Below, in pieces: positions 38,201-50,200 of a stretch of DNA of 64,000 nt. How positions within the stretch are numbered: the first letter of the stretch is position 1; every line of letters begins with the position of its first letter. Under the pieces are notes generated by a model. It searched no databases and was not told the origin of the DNA. It saw only the letters and a list, made by a program, of their open reading frames with translations. This DNA comes from Lasioglossum baleicum. Lineage: Eukaryota; Arthropoda; Insecta; Hymenoptera; Halictidae. The stretch covers positions 16,398,635 through 16,462,634 of the forward strand of contig NC_134929.1 of the NCBI RefSeq assembly GCF_051020765.1, written 5' to 3'. Position numbers and translations under genes: made by a program.

Positions 38201-41200
38201 CAAGCAAAATTAGAATCCTACATAATACCAATTCATCAGTAATGACTGTGGCAAGAGTTTGATACCAAGAACGTTAAGTTTTTACATACCATACTGAAAA
38301 TACTTCAGTTTAAAGTCCAACTTTGCAGAAACTAGGGCGGACTTACTCCATTCCACCTTGCTATTTAATCCTTCTTCGTGTACGAATAATTTCTTCTTTT
38401 CATCGAGAAATTTTAACTTCCAATGTTCTTTACATAGTACACGAAAGAATGCAGTTGCTGTATTATTAGTTTGAACCAGGAGGTTATCCTCTACGATAAA
38501 TTGTTGATACATCACGTTCGCGTGAACAATCTTGATTATTCTAGTGATTTCGTTAACGTTTATGAAATAATGACATTACGATTCGTAGTAAAATTGCAAA
38601 GATAATGATAATGAACTAGATGCCGAGGATTGTAGGTAAATATTTTGGTAGCAATTTTAAATGGACCAAGAACCGTCGAAGTAGCGATTGTTTCTGTAAC
38701 GAAATCGAATTCAGGATAATGAGTGAAGTTTATACGAACCTTGTAAAGGTTATACACAGCACCAGAATTTCTACCGCCAGGCATCCGATCTTCTCGAACA
38801 GCCTGGAGGACCATACCCTGTTCAATGCACTTTTTGAAGCGACAGTATTGACACCTGTTTCTTTGGGCTTTTGTGATTTCGCAGCCACCTTCTGCCACAC
38901 AGGTATACACCCGCCTATTTTGAACGGTTCTCTTGAAGAACCCTTTACACCTGCGCATAAACCAGTAAACCACTTTATGCAAAACGTATTATTAGCAATT
39001 TTTCATGAAATCGATCTGATTCGTTTCCTAAAACAGAATTCGATCGTCGAGTCTTTATCATATGAATTACATTAAATTTTTCTGAGAGGCAGAAGTGGAT
39101 CGTTAAAAATCCTGAGCATTAATTGCACAATTAAACAATGAAAACTTTTGATTTCATCTAGAAAAAGTCGATTACGCTCCGATTGCTTGCTGTATGAAAT
39201 TCTGAGTTCGCCTAAATGACAACAGTCGAATTATTAATAACACTTCGTTTGGTAGACTAACTTTTCGAGATACGACTACTCCTCACTGCTTGAGAGAGTG
39301 TCCTGTTACTTTAACCTAGAGACAGATTAAAGATGCATGACTTCTGAATTACGGTTATACCAGGATGCATAGGGGGACACGTTGGAGGACTTTTACCAAG
39401 TAATTTGCCGGGTTCGTCCGACAGGACAATAGACATAGGATAAACAAGTATGAAAGCGTGTAACGACACCCCGAGGTAACTTTAGGGACTAATCAGCCAT
39501 GGTGCAGGATATAGTGGTATGGCAACCACCTTGGAACACAGTTTTACCTTGTTACTTTTGCCTATGTCACCTTCAAAATGTTCAACGAAGTTCGTCTTTG
39601 AAAAAGGAATTATCAAGCTTTCGATAATATAAGACGAAAGGATCAATTATAAAACATCTCACTAGGAAAATGTAATCTTTTATTGCGTCAGTAGCTCCAC
39701 TCGGATGCGGCAAAAGTTCAATTTTGTGAACTTTATAAAATCATTTGCTGTATTGTGAATTTTAATCTAATAATTTTAATTTTATTTAAATATTTACTTA
39801 TCTTTTTATCGTTTTCTATCAACTTGTATCAACTAGTACCAATTAATCAAGAGATCGGTCTGTTTAATGACCATTTACGACAAATTTCATTAAATGAATT
39901 CGTTAGAATATATTTTTTGCGCAGTAGACAGTACGTATCCTGAATAGAATCGATGACGAATCGAAACGGCGGGTTTCCCGTTCGATCGTAAAGAATTCAG
40001 GATACATACACAGATTGATCGTAGCGATTGGATTCGCTGAAGCAAGAAAAGGTCATTAAAAAAGAAAACGAAATAGGGAAACAAAGAATTGTGTCACGAA
40101 AAAGGCAAAGGATGATGAACACGGTGACGTAGGCCTGGTCTTTCCTCGATAGGATTTATTTTATCTACGCGTTTATAGCTGCCACGTGACGCACTGTCTT
40201 CGAAGAACCTAGCAGTCGAGTGTATTTCTGAGTTTCTAGAAACCACGTATCAAGTGGGGACACCTAAAGGTCATAGTTCGTCGCGAGGCACCCTTAGGAT
40301 CGTGACTAGTGTGGTCCTAGCTTTCCGCGCATAGTTCTCCGTAATTATCTCTAATTAAGAGGGGCATCTGATCCTCTACTGCGTCCTGTGTCGGCGAAAG
40401 CTAGGTATTCAAGCTGAAACGTTTCGAGATATATGCCAGGTGTATTACACTTTGTTAAACGTTTGATCTGATTATTACATTTCGGTCGTATCTAGAGAAT
40501 TGTCGAGGATCTTGGCAGGATTTGTCTGCTGTTTCCATTCCTATGGAAGTCCGGAGACTCGTGGAAATTCTAGTTATTAGATAGACTAAATTAACAATTC
40601 CGCAAACAGTTGAATTCGCTTGGTTACGTTCAAATTATTTGATAAATGCCAGTGGCCAGCGTTAGGTGACTTCCCCCTGCTAAAACGGAAATGACATATG
40701 ACGCAGGTCATCAAGAGAGAAAAAAAGCCCGGCTAATCAACAATCCAAGTCAGCGGCTAGAAGGTGGAACGCTAGACGAAGCCATAGTAGGACCTAGTCA
40801 AAATACACGTCGGTCGAAGGGTTCTCGCAGGAATACCGAAGACTCTGACTCACCCTTCGCACGTGATGATCCCGTAGTGAAGACCGGTGGCCTTGTCCTC
40901 GCAGATCATGCATATCATAGGCGTCTCATCCTCCTCGTGTTCCTGAGGCGGCATCGGCGGCGCGGGTGGCGCGATGGACATCGATTGCGACGCCGACTCG
41001 GATTTCACGACCCCTCCGTTTCTTACCCACGTCTGACTGGAACCGGAAGCCGTCAGATTCAGCGCCTGCATCTGCTGCGCGGCCGGTAATTGCGTCATGT
41101 CGCCAGCCCATAACCTCTCCATGTTGAGGGGAGGGCCGGACGAATAGGAAACGGAGGGTGGTTTGCCTCTGGACTCCTGACCCAGGTTCAGGAGCAATTG

Positions 41201-44200
41201 GGCAGCCGATTCTTCCGACGAAGAACAGGAGGCCGCCGCGGCGGTGGTCGTCCACGATGCCGCTGGCGGTGGTACGGGGTCCAAGGGTGGCGCGGACCAT
41301 ATCATGGTCCTCACGCCCCCTATCTCCCCCATGATGACCGTGGGAGGCGGTCTAGGGGGTGCCGGCGCTGGCCTTTGCGCCGGGGGTTTCATCGTTTCAC
41401 CTGGAAAACGAATCCGCCATTGTACATGGTGTCTTTTCATTAAGGGGGTAGACTCTCGTTCCCAGGATTGCAAGGGTGCAGGATGCGTCTCCTCATTTCT
41501 CGATAATGCAAAGATGGAGTCAAAAGCGTTAGAGAAAGGTTCAATCTAGGCCTACAAGTCCTATTTTTACGTTTACGATGCGTAGTTTGTGGGCGATTGT
41601 AGCCTAGATGGATCTTTTATTTAGCGCTTTCGACTACTGAAAAATCCCTTGCCATCCTGGAACCCCCGTCTACCCCCTTAAGTTCACTGTAAATATAAAA
41701 GATTAACTGATTAGCACGAATAGCCGACAGGCAGCACATCTCAGAAAGAGGACTTACACGTGGTCACAGTGGTAGTAGCGCACGTGTTCCCGGATGCAGG
41801 TCCGTTGCCGCCGCTGATAGCGTTACTGCTCATGTTGGTGTTCCCGCTGCTGGTGGACACAACGGCGACGTTCTGTCCATAATTGACGGCGCTGCTGATC
41901 ACTCCATTAAGTAGCCTTTGCGTAGCGAATCCTGGTACACCGGAGTTCTGCGACCAAAACTGGTGATGAGCCAGTAGATGCGGCGGCACCGACGGCGCCC
42001 TGGGCCTGGGCGGCGTCGGCGGGGTCTGCGGTTGTTGTTGCTGTTGCTGCTGTTGTTGCTGTTGCTGTTGAGCACCGTGCTGCGTGTTCGCGTTGGGACT
42101 CATGCTCTGGTTCGAATTGTACTGCGACGAGGGGCTGCTCCGATGACTGGGTTGACTGGAGGTCTCGGAGCGTCCACCACCGCCGCTACCGGTACTGCTG
42201 CCACCTCCTCCGTCGAAAACCGAGTTGTCGGACTCCTCTTTCGTCTGGGCAGAGGACAAGTCACCCTTGTCCGGGCTGTCGCTCCTGCAGGTTGCTTCAT
42301 GGGGCATGGGAGTTGTGGAGACCGCCTGGATAGGCGAGTAAGGCGACGATCTGGCTGGTGCTGGGGTACCGCAACGTTGCTGCTGATGCTGCTGTTGCTG
42401 TTGGTGTTGCTGTTGTTGTTGCTGCTGCTGCTGTTGTTGTTGTTGCTGCTGCTGCTGCTGCTGATGGTGCTGCTGCTGCTGCTGCTGCTGTTGGTGCTGT
42501 TGCTCCTCAACGACTCTGAAGCTCACCATCGAAGTAGCGTCCGGGAAGACTGAATCGGGAGACGCACGGTCCGAGCAACCTGTGTCCCGAGTCTCCAGGC
42601 CAACCGTCGCACCACCACCACGAAGAGGATCTCGAGGTGTCCCCGGACTCGGGATGCCTAGCAGATACTCGCTTTTCACTTTGACCACGGGGCAGCCCGG
42701 CGAGCCCGGCATGTTAGCCTCCGGCGACAGGGTCGAGGTGTCGGCCATGCTCTCTCCTGGAGCAGGAAAGTTTATGGGTGAAGGAGCGTCCGCCGGCTGG
42801 ATCCCGAGCGGCGAGCCTGCTGATCCGAGGGATACCGGGGAGTCTGAGAAATAAGGCGTTGATCTCACGTTTAGAACCGGCGCTACTATTCGATCAAGGG
42901 CTTTTACTTCCGGCCTGGCCACGACTAACCGTGCCGCGATTCTAGTACGGTCTTGATTTGCGGACTCGACTTTCGGCTTATGAATGAGGATGAGCGTGAT
43001 GATGATCGTGCCGCCCCGCTGCTCGAGTTCCGGATGACTAGCTGATTTTCACGGGCTTTACGGTGGTTAGACACACGGGGACCATGAGTGAAACAGCTGT
43101 GATGTGTTTGCGTAAGGAGATAGGTCTGGCGGGGAATGTTAAGTTGCGTGTTTACTTTTAACTAAGGAATTAGCAGACCACATGGAACAGGAACAGAAAT
43201 CCCTCTTCATTCGTAAGAATCATGCTACTTTTTTGATTCCTAAATCAGGTGTCCGGGCAATAATTCTCAATCTGTTGCATAAACCATTCGTAATCTTTGT
43301 AAATTGCTTCGACAGAAATATTATCTACTTTTACAACATTGTCTGGCTGTTGCGAATTGTCTTGGCAAGCGTTTCAACGCGAAAGCAGCGAAGTACGACT
43401 CGCTGAACGGACGAATCGCCATAACAAATCGGTCCTACCTATTTCAGTTTGTTCTAACGGCGACGAACACGTTATTTGCATTCCGTTCCGATGCTCCCGC
43501 GGCGTCGTTGCAACGCATTGTCCGTCCGCGTATTCTTGTTGCGCAACCGGGGTTTCACCGAGCATTAATAACAATTAACTCCCTGCACGATATTATGAAA
43601 GTAAATGCGAGACGAAAATTGTGTTCGTCCGTTCGTCGGTTCGAGACCGTCCGGTTCAATGATCGCGTAACCATCTTGAACGCCGATGTTCCCGTTAATG
43701 GGCTTGGTCCTCGTCGGTTTCAGCCGTTGTGAAAATGTTATTAATCATCGTGCACATAAGCACGCCGGTGGTCTATCACAATGATTAATGGCATTTATCG
43801 CGGGCCGATGCCAATCCGGTGTTTTATTACGTTGACAGCTCGGATTTCGAAAGAAGCCCCGTTTGTTTTACTTGCGAATGGCCGACGGAGAATCGAACGT
43901 CTTTTACTTTTGTGCATTATGTGTTTTTCTGGGACCATTGTGCTACATAAAGTTTAAGGTTTCGAGCTGACTCATCGAGACTACATAGTTACAATATTAA
44001 ATGTATCCTCTTGCGAAATAGAAAAGGAGGTACTCTCTCACAGAGGAATTATAAATTCTTTAGGCAAAATAAAAATCATCTACGTCGATTCTGGGAAGCA
44101 ATAGTTAAACAAAAATTGATTTCATAATAAAATTTGTACATTTTTTAAATCTTCTACTGTTTTATATTTCGTGGAGATTCTAATTGGTCCGCGTTTTCCG

Positions 44201-47200
44201 TTGATAGCTCGTTAACAAAGCTATCATGCGGTGTTGGATGAAATGGCGGACCAGTAGCAATCGAATTAAAATGCTTTCGGTAATAACTTGCGGCTAAGGG
44301 CGTTATCGGTCTTTTTGTGGAATCGGCCCTCGATATGAACTCCTCGGTAACTTCCGGAATCAGTTTACAGTCGTGACGCGGGTAAAAGGCGATAAAGTGA
44401 TATGATCCTAATGCGAGTTAACAGGTTTGAGTGTCTCCGAAGTTTGTTTTCCCGGGGAAAGTTCTTGGGAAGCCGTAACCGCGGTGGCCCGTGTAGTATT
44501 ACTTTAAGATTGTTCGGACGTGGACTGAGCCGCACGCTTTTCTTCGGTTTTGTAACGGATGCAGTAGATTGCACGTGTGCACGTTGGTAGAATATCCAGC
44601 AACGAGACCGAGAGTAATTTACGCGGCCGACACGAAAGCGTAATACTCGTACGGAGCGGTCGGATCGTGGAAAAGGATGTGAGACCACGGCTGCCTCGTG
44701 TAGGTCAAGGAAGGAATGCAGTTGACAAGGCCGAGTTGTGATTGTAGGTACCTAGGTTCCAGTTTCCAAGCTATTAATAGCGTGAATATCGGTTCCCTCG
44801 GATTATTCGTTTACCGTCTGCGATAATCCGGTTCTTTCATCTCTGTGATCCCGGGTATCATCCCTTGCACTGATCCTCTATTCCCAGCTAATTCTAACTC
44901 GCGATTTTTCCATCACTGGACTGCGCCCGTAAATGTCAGACGGAATCAGAACTTGTGCAATAATTAGACAGTTATACAGTCAACTTAATTAGAACAGTTA
45001 TATTTTCTTTCTTAATGTTTTAGATAGAAGATTTTCTAGTGTCTACTGTTCTCAATTACCTTTTTATGTTTCGTAGACGCCAACAAAGTTTGCACATTGT
45101 AATAAAAATAATATCATTCATCTCTAACATAATTACTTGATTAGTTTTACATAATAATTTGAATAATTTTTGTACATAATACTCCAAAACGAAATTATTA
45201 GATCTCCTAAATTATTAGATCTATCAAATAATCCTCAGCCATGGGACATAGACTTCAAAAAATTATCGAATAATCACCAGTTGATAATGTGTTAATAATT
45301 AAATCAGTAAAGTAAATAAGTTTCACGTTCAGAATAAAGAATAAAATGTTTGCGGAAATCGTTTTCTGAGTTCGAGATTAATGTTTACTCTACGTAAATA
45401 TCCACAGTTGATATCGTATAGCGTGATCGACAGAAGTTCATTCATCGATCGAAGATTAGTCGGCGATGTCAGCGGTGGGTGACTAGTCGCGTGATCAAGA
45501 TGATTGCGATGACGATTAATAAGCCGATCGTGAGGATGATTGCTTGTTTTTATTGCGGCGTATGATGACTCTGAACTTTGAGCACGCATAACTTTTGAAC
45601 CTGTGGATTCCTAACAGTAAAACTAGGATTATTGGCAATGCTCACCAAAATCTACAGGATCACATAAAAACGGTTAAAAATTTTTGGTCTCCTCGGTTGA
45701 AGTTTAACCAATGTTTGTAGTAATTTTGTTAATTCTTATAATAGCTTACTCTATTACATGGAATTATTTACCAAACAGAGACGAGCACACGTGCTTCGAG
45801 CCATAGCAGCAGAGCCGATGATCGAACGATCTATAAGGATTCAGCGTCAGTCTCGATCGGATGTAACGATGGAAATCAAGATAGTTCTGATACGCCGACA
45901 TTGAAAAATTGTTGTAAGGATGGTAAAGGAGCGAGTACGCCGCGAAGTTAGGTTGGTGCGTCCTCAGATCCATATTGAAAGAATGCCAACTCTCCATCCA
46001 GGCGAACTTGTTCGCGGCGAACATATTGTTCTTCAATGGAAAATTCATTGTTCTATCAATATTCCAATATCTTCTATCGATCTACAATTGTCGCTAGTAT
46101 ATCACAAGTTGTTTGTTAAGCTTCTTCTCGATTGTCTCAGGTATCGTTGCACTTGTTCGTTCTCGATTTTCTTCTACTTGTACTTTGGCAGCTCCGTAAA
46201 AAAATCTCAAAAACTAGTCATCTCCATACAAATAATCATCAAATATTCTCAATATTAATTTTCCAGGTCCGAGCCGTTACAAAATTAAATATTTTTGTAT
46301 CAATTCATCTGTGCTCTTCTGATCCTCCGATTACAAAATTAAACATCATCTGTGTTCAGGTATAGGTGCGTCAATTCCGATTCTCCAGGGATCAGAAAAT
46401 TAAATATCATCCATGTTCAGGTATAGGTGCGTCAATTCCGATTCTCCAGGGATCAGAAAATTAAATATCATCCATGTTCGATTCGTGTACGTCAATTCAT
46501 TCACTCTTTTCCCATTCTCGAACAATTACAAAATTAAATATCGTCTGTGTTCGATTCATATACGTAAATTCGTTCTTTCTGAAGCAACAGTTCCAATTCT
46601 GTTACAAAATTATATGTAGCTACGTCAATAATCATTCACATCCATAATCTCATTAAAGCAACAGTCCTCTAGCAATTCCAAAATTGAATATCCTCCATGT
46701 ACGTGAGGCAACAATTCTCTCATCCCCGATCGGCCTAAGTGTATGCCTCTGCGGCGAGCCGGGCGAAAAGAGGTAGTCGAACCCGTCACTGGTCAGACGC
46801 AGCGAAAACTATCCACACGTTTCGTAGTCCTTTCGTGCGCGAACGGAAACCGACTGATCCGAAACTCCATCGATCGTCTTCTCAATGACCGGAACAGGAA
46901 ATGTAACCTCGCGATCGAGAACAATCATGCAGTCGCGGCATGTCGCAACAAGTCGCGACACTCGCGAGCATATAATAGGGTACGGTTGAATTAGAGGATC
47001 TGGTGGTTCGTTAAAACGCGATTCTAATCAGTCGTTTGTCTAGCACGTGCGAACCGATTGTCACTGTTGTTGATCGTCGCTCGTCCGGGAGCGATCCCGT
47101 CGCGACTCGCCTGGTGTTCCCATATTGTTGCATTCATGAGGACCGGCTGGGTCTCCGGTCGGGAGCCACTGTCGTCAGCGAGTGAATTGCGTCGTGCACG

Positions 47201-50200
47201 CGTTTCCGAAGTATGACGTTGTTCGCGTGGCGTTTCCAAGGGAGGGGGTGAAAGATCAATGATTCTCGGCGCTGCCCGCTGATCCCGGAACCCGCGTCCC
47301 GCGAAAAAACTCATTCATGCCTTGGGAAGTGCGAAGCATGGGTGTCTCACGGCTTCGAGAGAGGCACCGAAGCTTCCCCGGGACGGTTCGAGATCGAAAA
47401 CTGTCGACACTCTCTCTCTCTCTTGGCGGGTGACAGCTGAGCCGAGGACTACGATGACTGCGCGCCTGCTCGTACCCCAGGTATCTCTTGCTTGGCGTTG
47501 CATCCGACATGACAACAATCCAGGTTCAGCGTCGTTGCCATCGATTCGGCTTCCCGCCAACGCCAGTCTCTGACCTTTAATCGCCAGTAGGTCGAAGGTC
47601 ATTGGTATCGGCTGCGTTCTCCTATGCAACCTTCTCAACAAATCGATGCAGCCTGACAAACCGGTCGACGCCGCTTCTCGCCTCCGTCAGGATTTATTCG
47701 TGTTCCGGTATTTTTGGTTAAGGCTGCCAGGTGGTCGCGATCGCAAGCGAACAGGCGCCTCCCGATCCGCGTGCTCTCGCCAGTTCACGCGCAGACCAAC
47801 TAGCTTAGGGTGCACGTCCCGGAGACCGCGTGGGTGATCTTCTACCCTGCACCATTTCCACCAACCACCATCCCCGCTATTCCTCCACTTACCTTCCCCC
47901 GGTCGAGCTACGATTTCACGTCACTATAGCTCCTTCTCCTTCTGTGTCAGTGTTATCGGAATTTATGACACCTTTTACCCAACACTCGGACTTGTTTATT
48001 GCACCACGACTCTACCATCGTCTACACCCGAAATCTAGCTAGCACGTTCCTGCCGGAGATAATAGACTACCATCAAACTCTCGTAGGTTAAGGTGTTCTC
48101 CACCCTTGAAAATTCTAATTGCGGTTAAATTTCAGCAGAGGACACTAGAATTTTTTAACTTTTTTTAAATGTGATCCTGTACATTTTGCGAGGAAATGCC
48201 GAAAATTCAAGTTTTAATGTTAGGAATCCATTGGTTCAAAAGTTATGCGTGTTTAAGAATGCATAAAATCTACTAATAGCACAATCTAGGTCCTACTGGA
48301 AATTTGTCGCTATAGTGCAATATTCTCATTCTTCTCTTAACATTCTCGCGTTGGACTACCCCTACGGTAAGCAATCCTTCCTAGTCGATCAGTACCTCGC
48401 TCAAGACACAATAAGGGGGCGAGAAACGGCGCTGTGAAGTGGCTCAGGGACGGCCCCCAAGGCACTTATCGAAACACACCGATCCAGGATCAGGATTTCC
48501 AGGGGAAAAGCTTAAGATACACAGTTTTATCGTCGGACGAGGTCGTTTAAGGTGTTACGTCGTGGAGAGGTCTTGCGAAAGGAGTCCGAGCTGCTTCGAG
48601 TGGCCCAGGATGGGGTTTAAGTAGAATGGGTACGCGATAATGGAGCCGCGCGACCACGTTGCTCTTTCATTGTTTCGCGGAATTGACTACCCTGAAACGG
48701 AGTTCGGGGAAGTGTTGCAAACGGTATTGAAAATGTTGGATCGGTAAAATATTAGTGCGAATAAAGAGCGAATTTTTAGTATGCGAAATATAAAAGTCAT
48801 TTAACCCTCAGATGGCGGCAGAGTTGGGCAAAAATTTAATCAACGATTGACGAATGAATTTCTACTTCAATCGTTAATCGCAATTAACAATTAATCTCCT
48901 AGTTTAGTCGTTAAAAAAATTGCGGTTAACGATTAAATACTTATTAATCGTTAAAATTGCGGTTGACGATTAAATACTTATTAATCGTTAATTGGAAATA
49001 ACGGTTACATTTCTACTTTAGACGATAATTGCGATTAACGATTACATTCCTTTCAATTGTAATCGTCAATCGGATAATTGATTAATGTTTAACTGCTAAA
49101 ATTTCGAAATGACATACGGCATTAAAACTATATGAATACTGAAAAAAAATGTAAACTGAGGTGTATTGTCATTTGGTCTATAATACAAACTCTGTTTACG
49201 TGCTTTTATGTTTTTTTCAATGATTTCTTTTTTTAATCAACGTTTGACGATTAACCTCGTCAATCGATTGAATCAATCGTCGATTTTTCGATGATTTCTT
49301 TTTTTGATCTTACAAATTAATCAATCAATCTTGATTAAAATTTCAATCGATTAATACCCAACTCTGGATGGCGGGAATTAACATTCCATTCAAATTCTAA
49401 TTATTCGACAGCTTGTTAACTATCAATTTTTACTCCCACGTATTTTAATAATTTCTTACTTGACATTAAATATAGGTTTGAATTACAAGATCGAATAGTT
49501 CGTATTTGCATAAAAACGCAAACAATTAAAATTGATAAACAGCATTTGTAATACGATATAAAAGAATAAATAGACTAATTTCTAAATTGTATTATTTGGT
49601 CTTATCGAATCAAATTTTACGACACTTCATTGACAAAGCAAATTTTCTAATCCAATTGCGTAGAATATAAAATTCTTCTTCCATAAAATCAGTATTGCAA
49701 ACAAATAAACAGACAGTAAATTCTTTAATTCAGTTTCTTAGAATAAAATTCATCGAATAAAATGAATATAAAAACGCATTATGGATTCTTATTGAATCAG
49801 AATGTTTATAGAATAAAATCAATCTTCTATAGTTCCATAAAATCAATGTTGCAAACAAATAAATAGACAAGTTTGTAAATTCTTTAATTCAGTTTCATAG
49901 AATAAAATTCATCGAATCAAATCAATTAAAAAAAGAATAAATAAATTTGTGAATTCCTGTATCTGATTGTATCGAATAAAACGAAGTAGTTACATAATAA
50001 TTAGAGTTAGGATCGCACGGGATTGATAGAAGGGACAGTCGCATGTCAGAACAGACAGAAAACGAGGTACGGTGAAGTTTATCGCGCAAGTGGTCTAAAA
50101 TAACGCTATGATTCGCGCGATAGAAATACTTGGGACAGTGGGGGCGAGAGATGTGTCTCGGTAGACCGAACGCGAAAGTACTTTGTTGACACCATTATCT

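Larger units (their letters stand above)
41758..42756 (-). other. Hr4: Hr4 exon 2, N-terminal regulatory region with polyglutamine
   Basis: 999-nt exon encoding residues 34-367. It starts GESMADTSTLSPEANMPGSP after acceptor CTCCAG and is rich in Ser, Pro, Gly and Gln. The reading frame stays open upstream into intron 1 for a further 250 nt but has no ATG there, so the exon border is set by the acceptor and by joining with exon 1. Disordered activation or repression surface is the likely role (inference). Confidence 0.9.

Noticed and set aside
38740..40950. FTZ-F1 or HR39 identity for the receptor.
   Set aside because: FTZ-F1 has a CESCKG P-box and a different extension; the extension REDRMPGGRNSGAVYNLYK and the N terminus fit HR4.
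41978..42553. Leucine-rich plus-strand frame.
   Set aside because: Antisense of the Hr4 glutamine tracts.
42757..43060. The open frame of Hr4 exon 2 runs further upstream, with a GTG that could pass as a start (42922).
   Set aside because: No ATG in that stretch; acceptor CTCCAG at 42757 and the in-phase join to the conserved MSLFQDLKL exon at 51.5 kb explain the start better.
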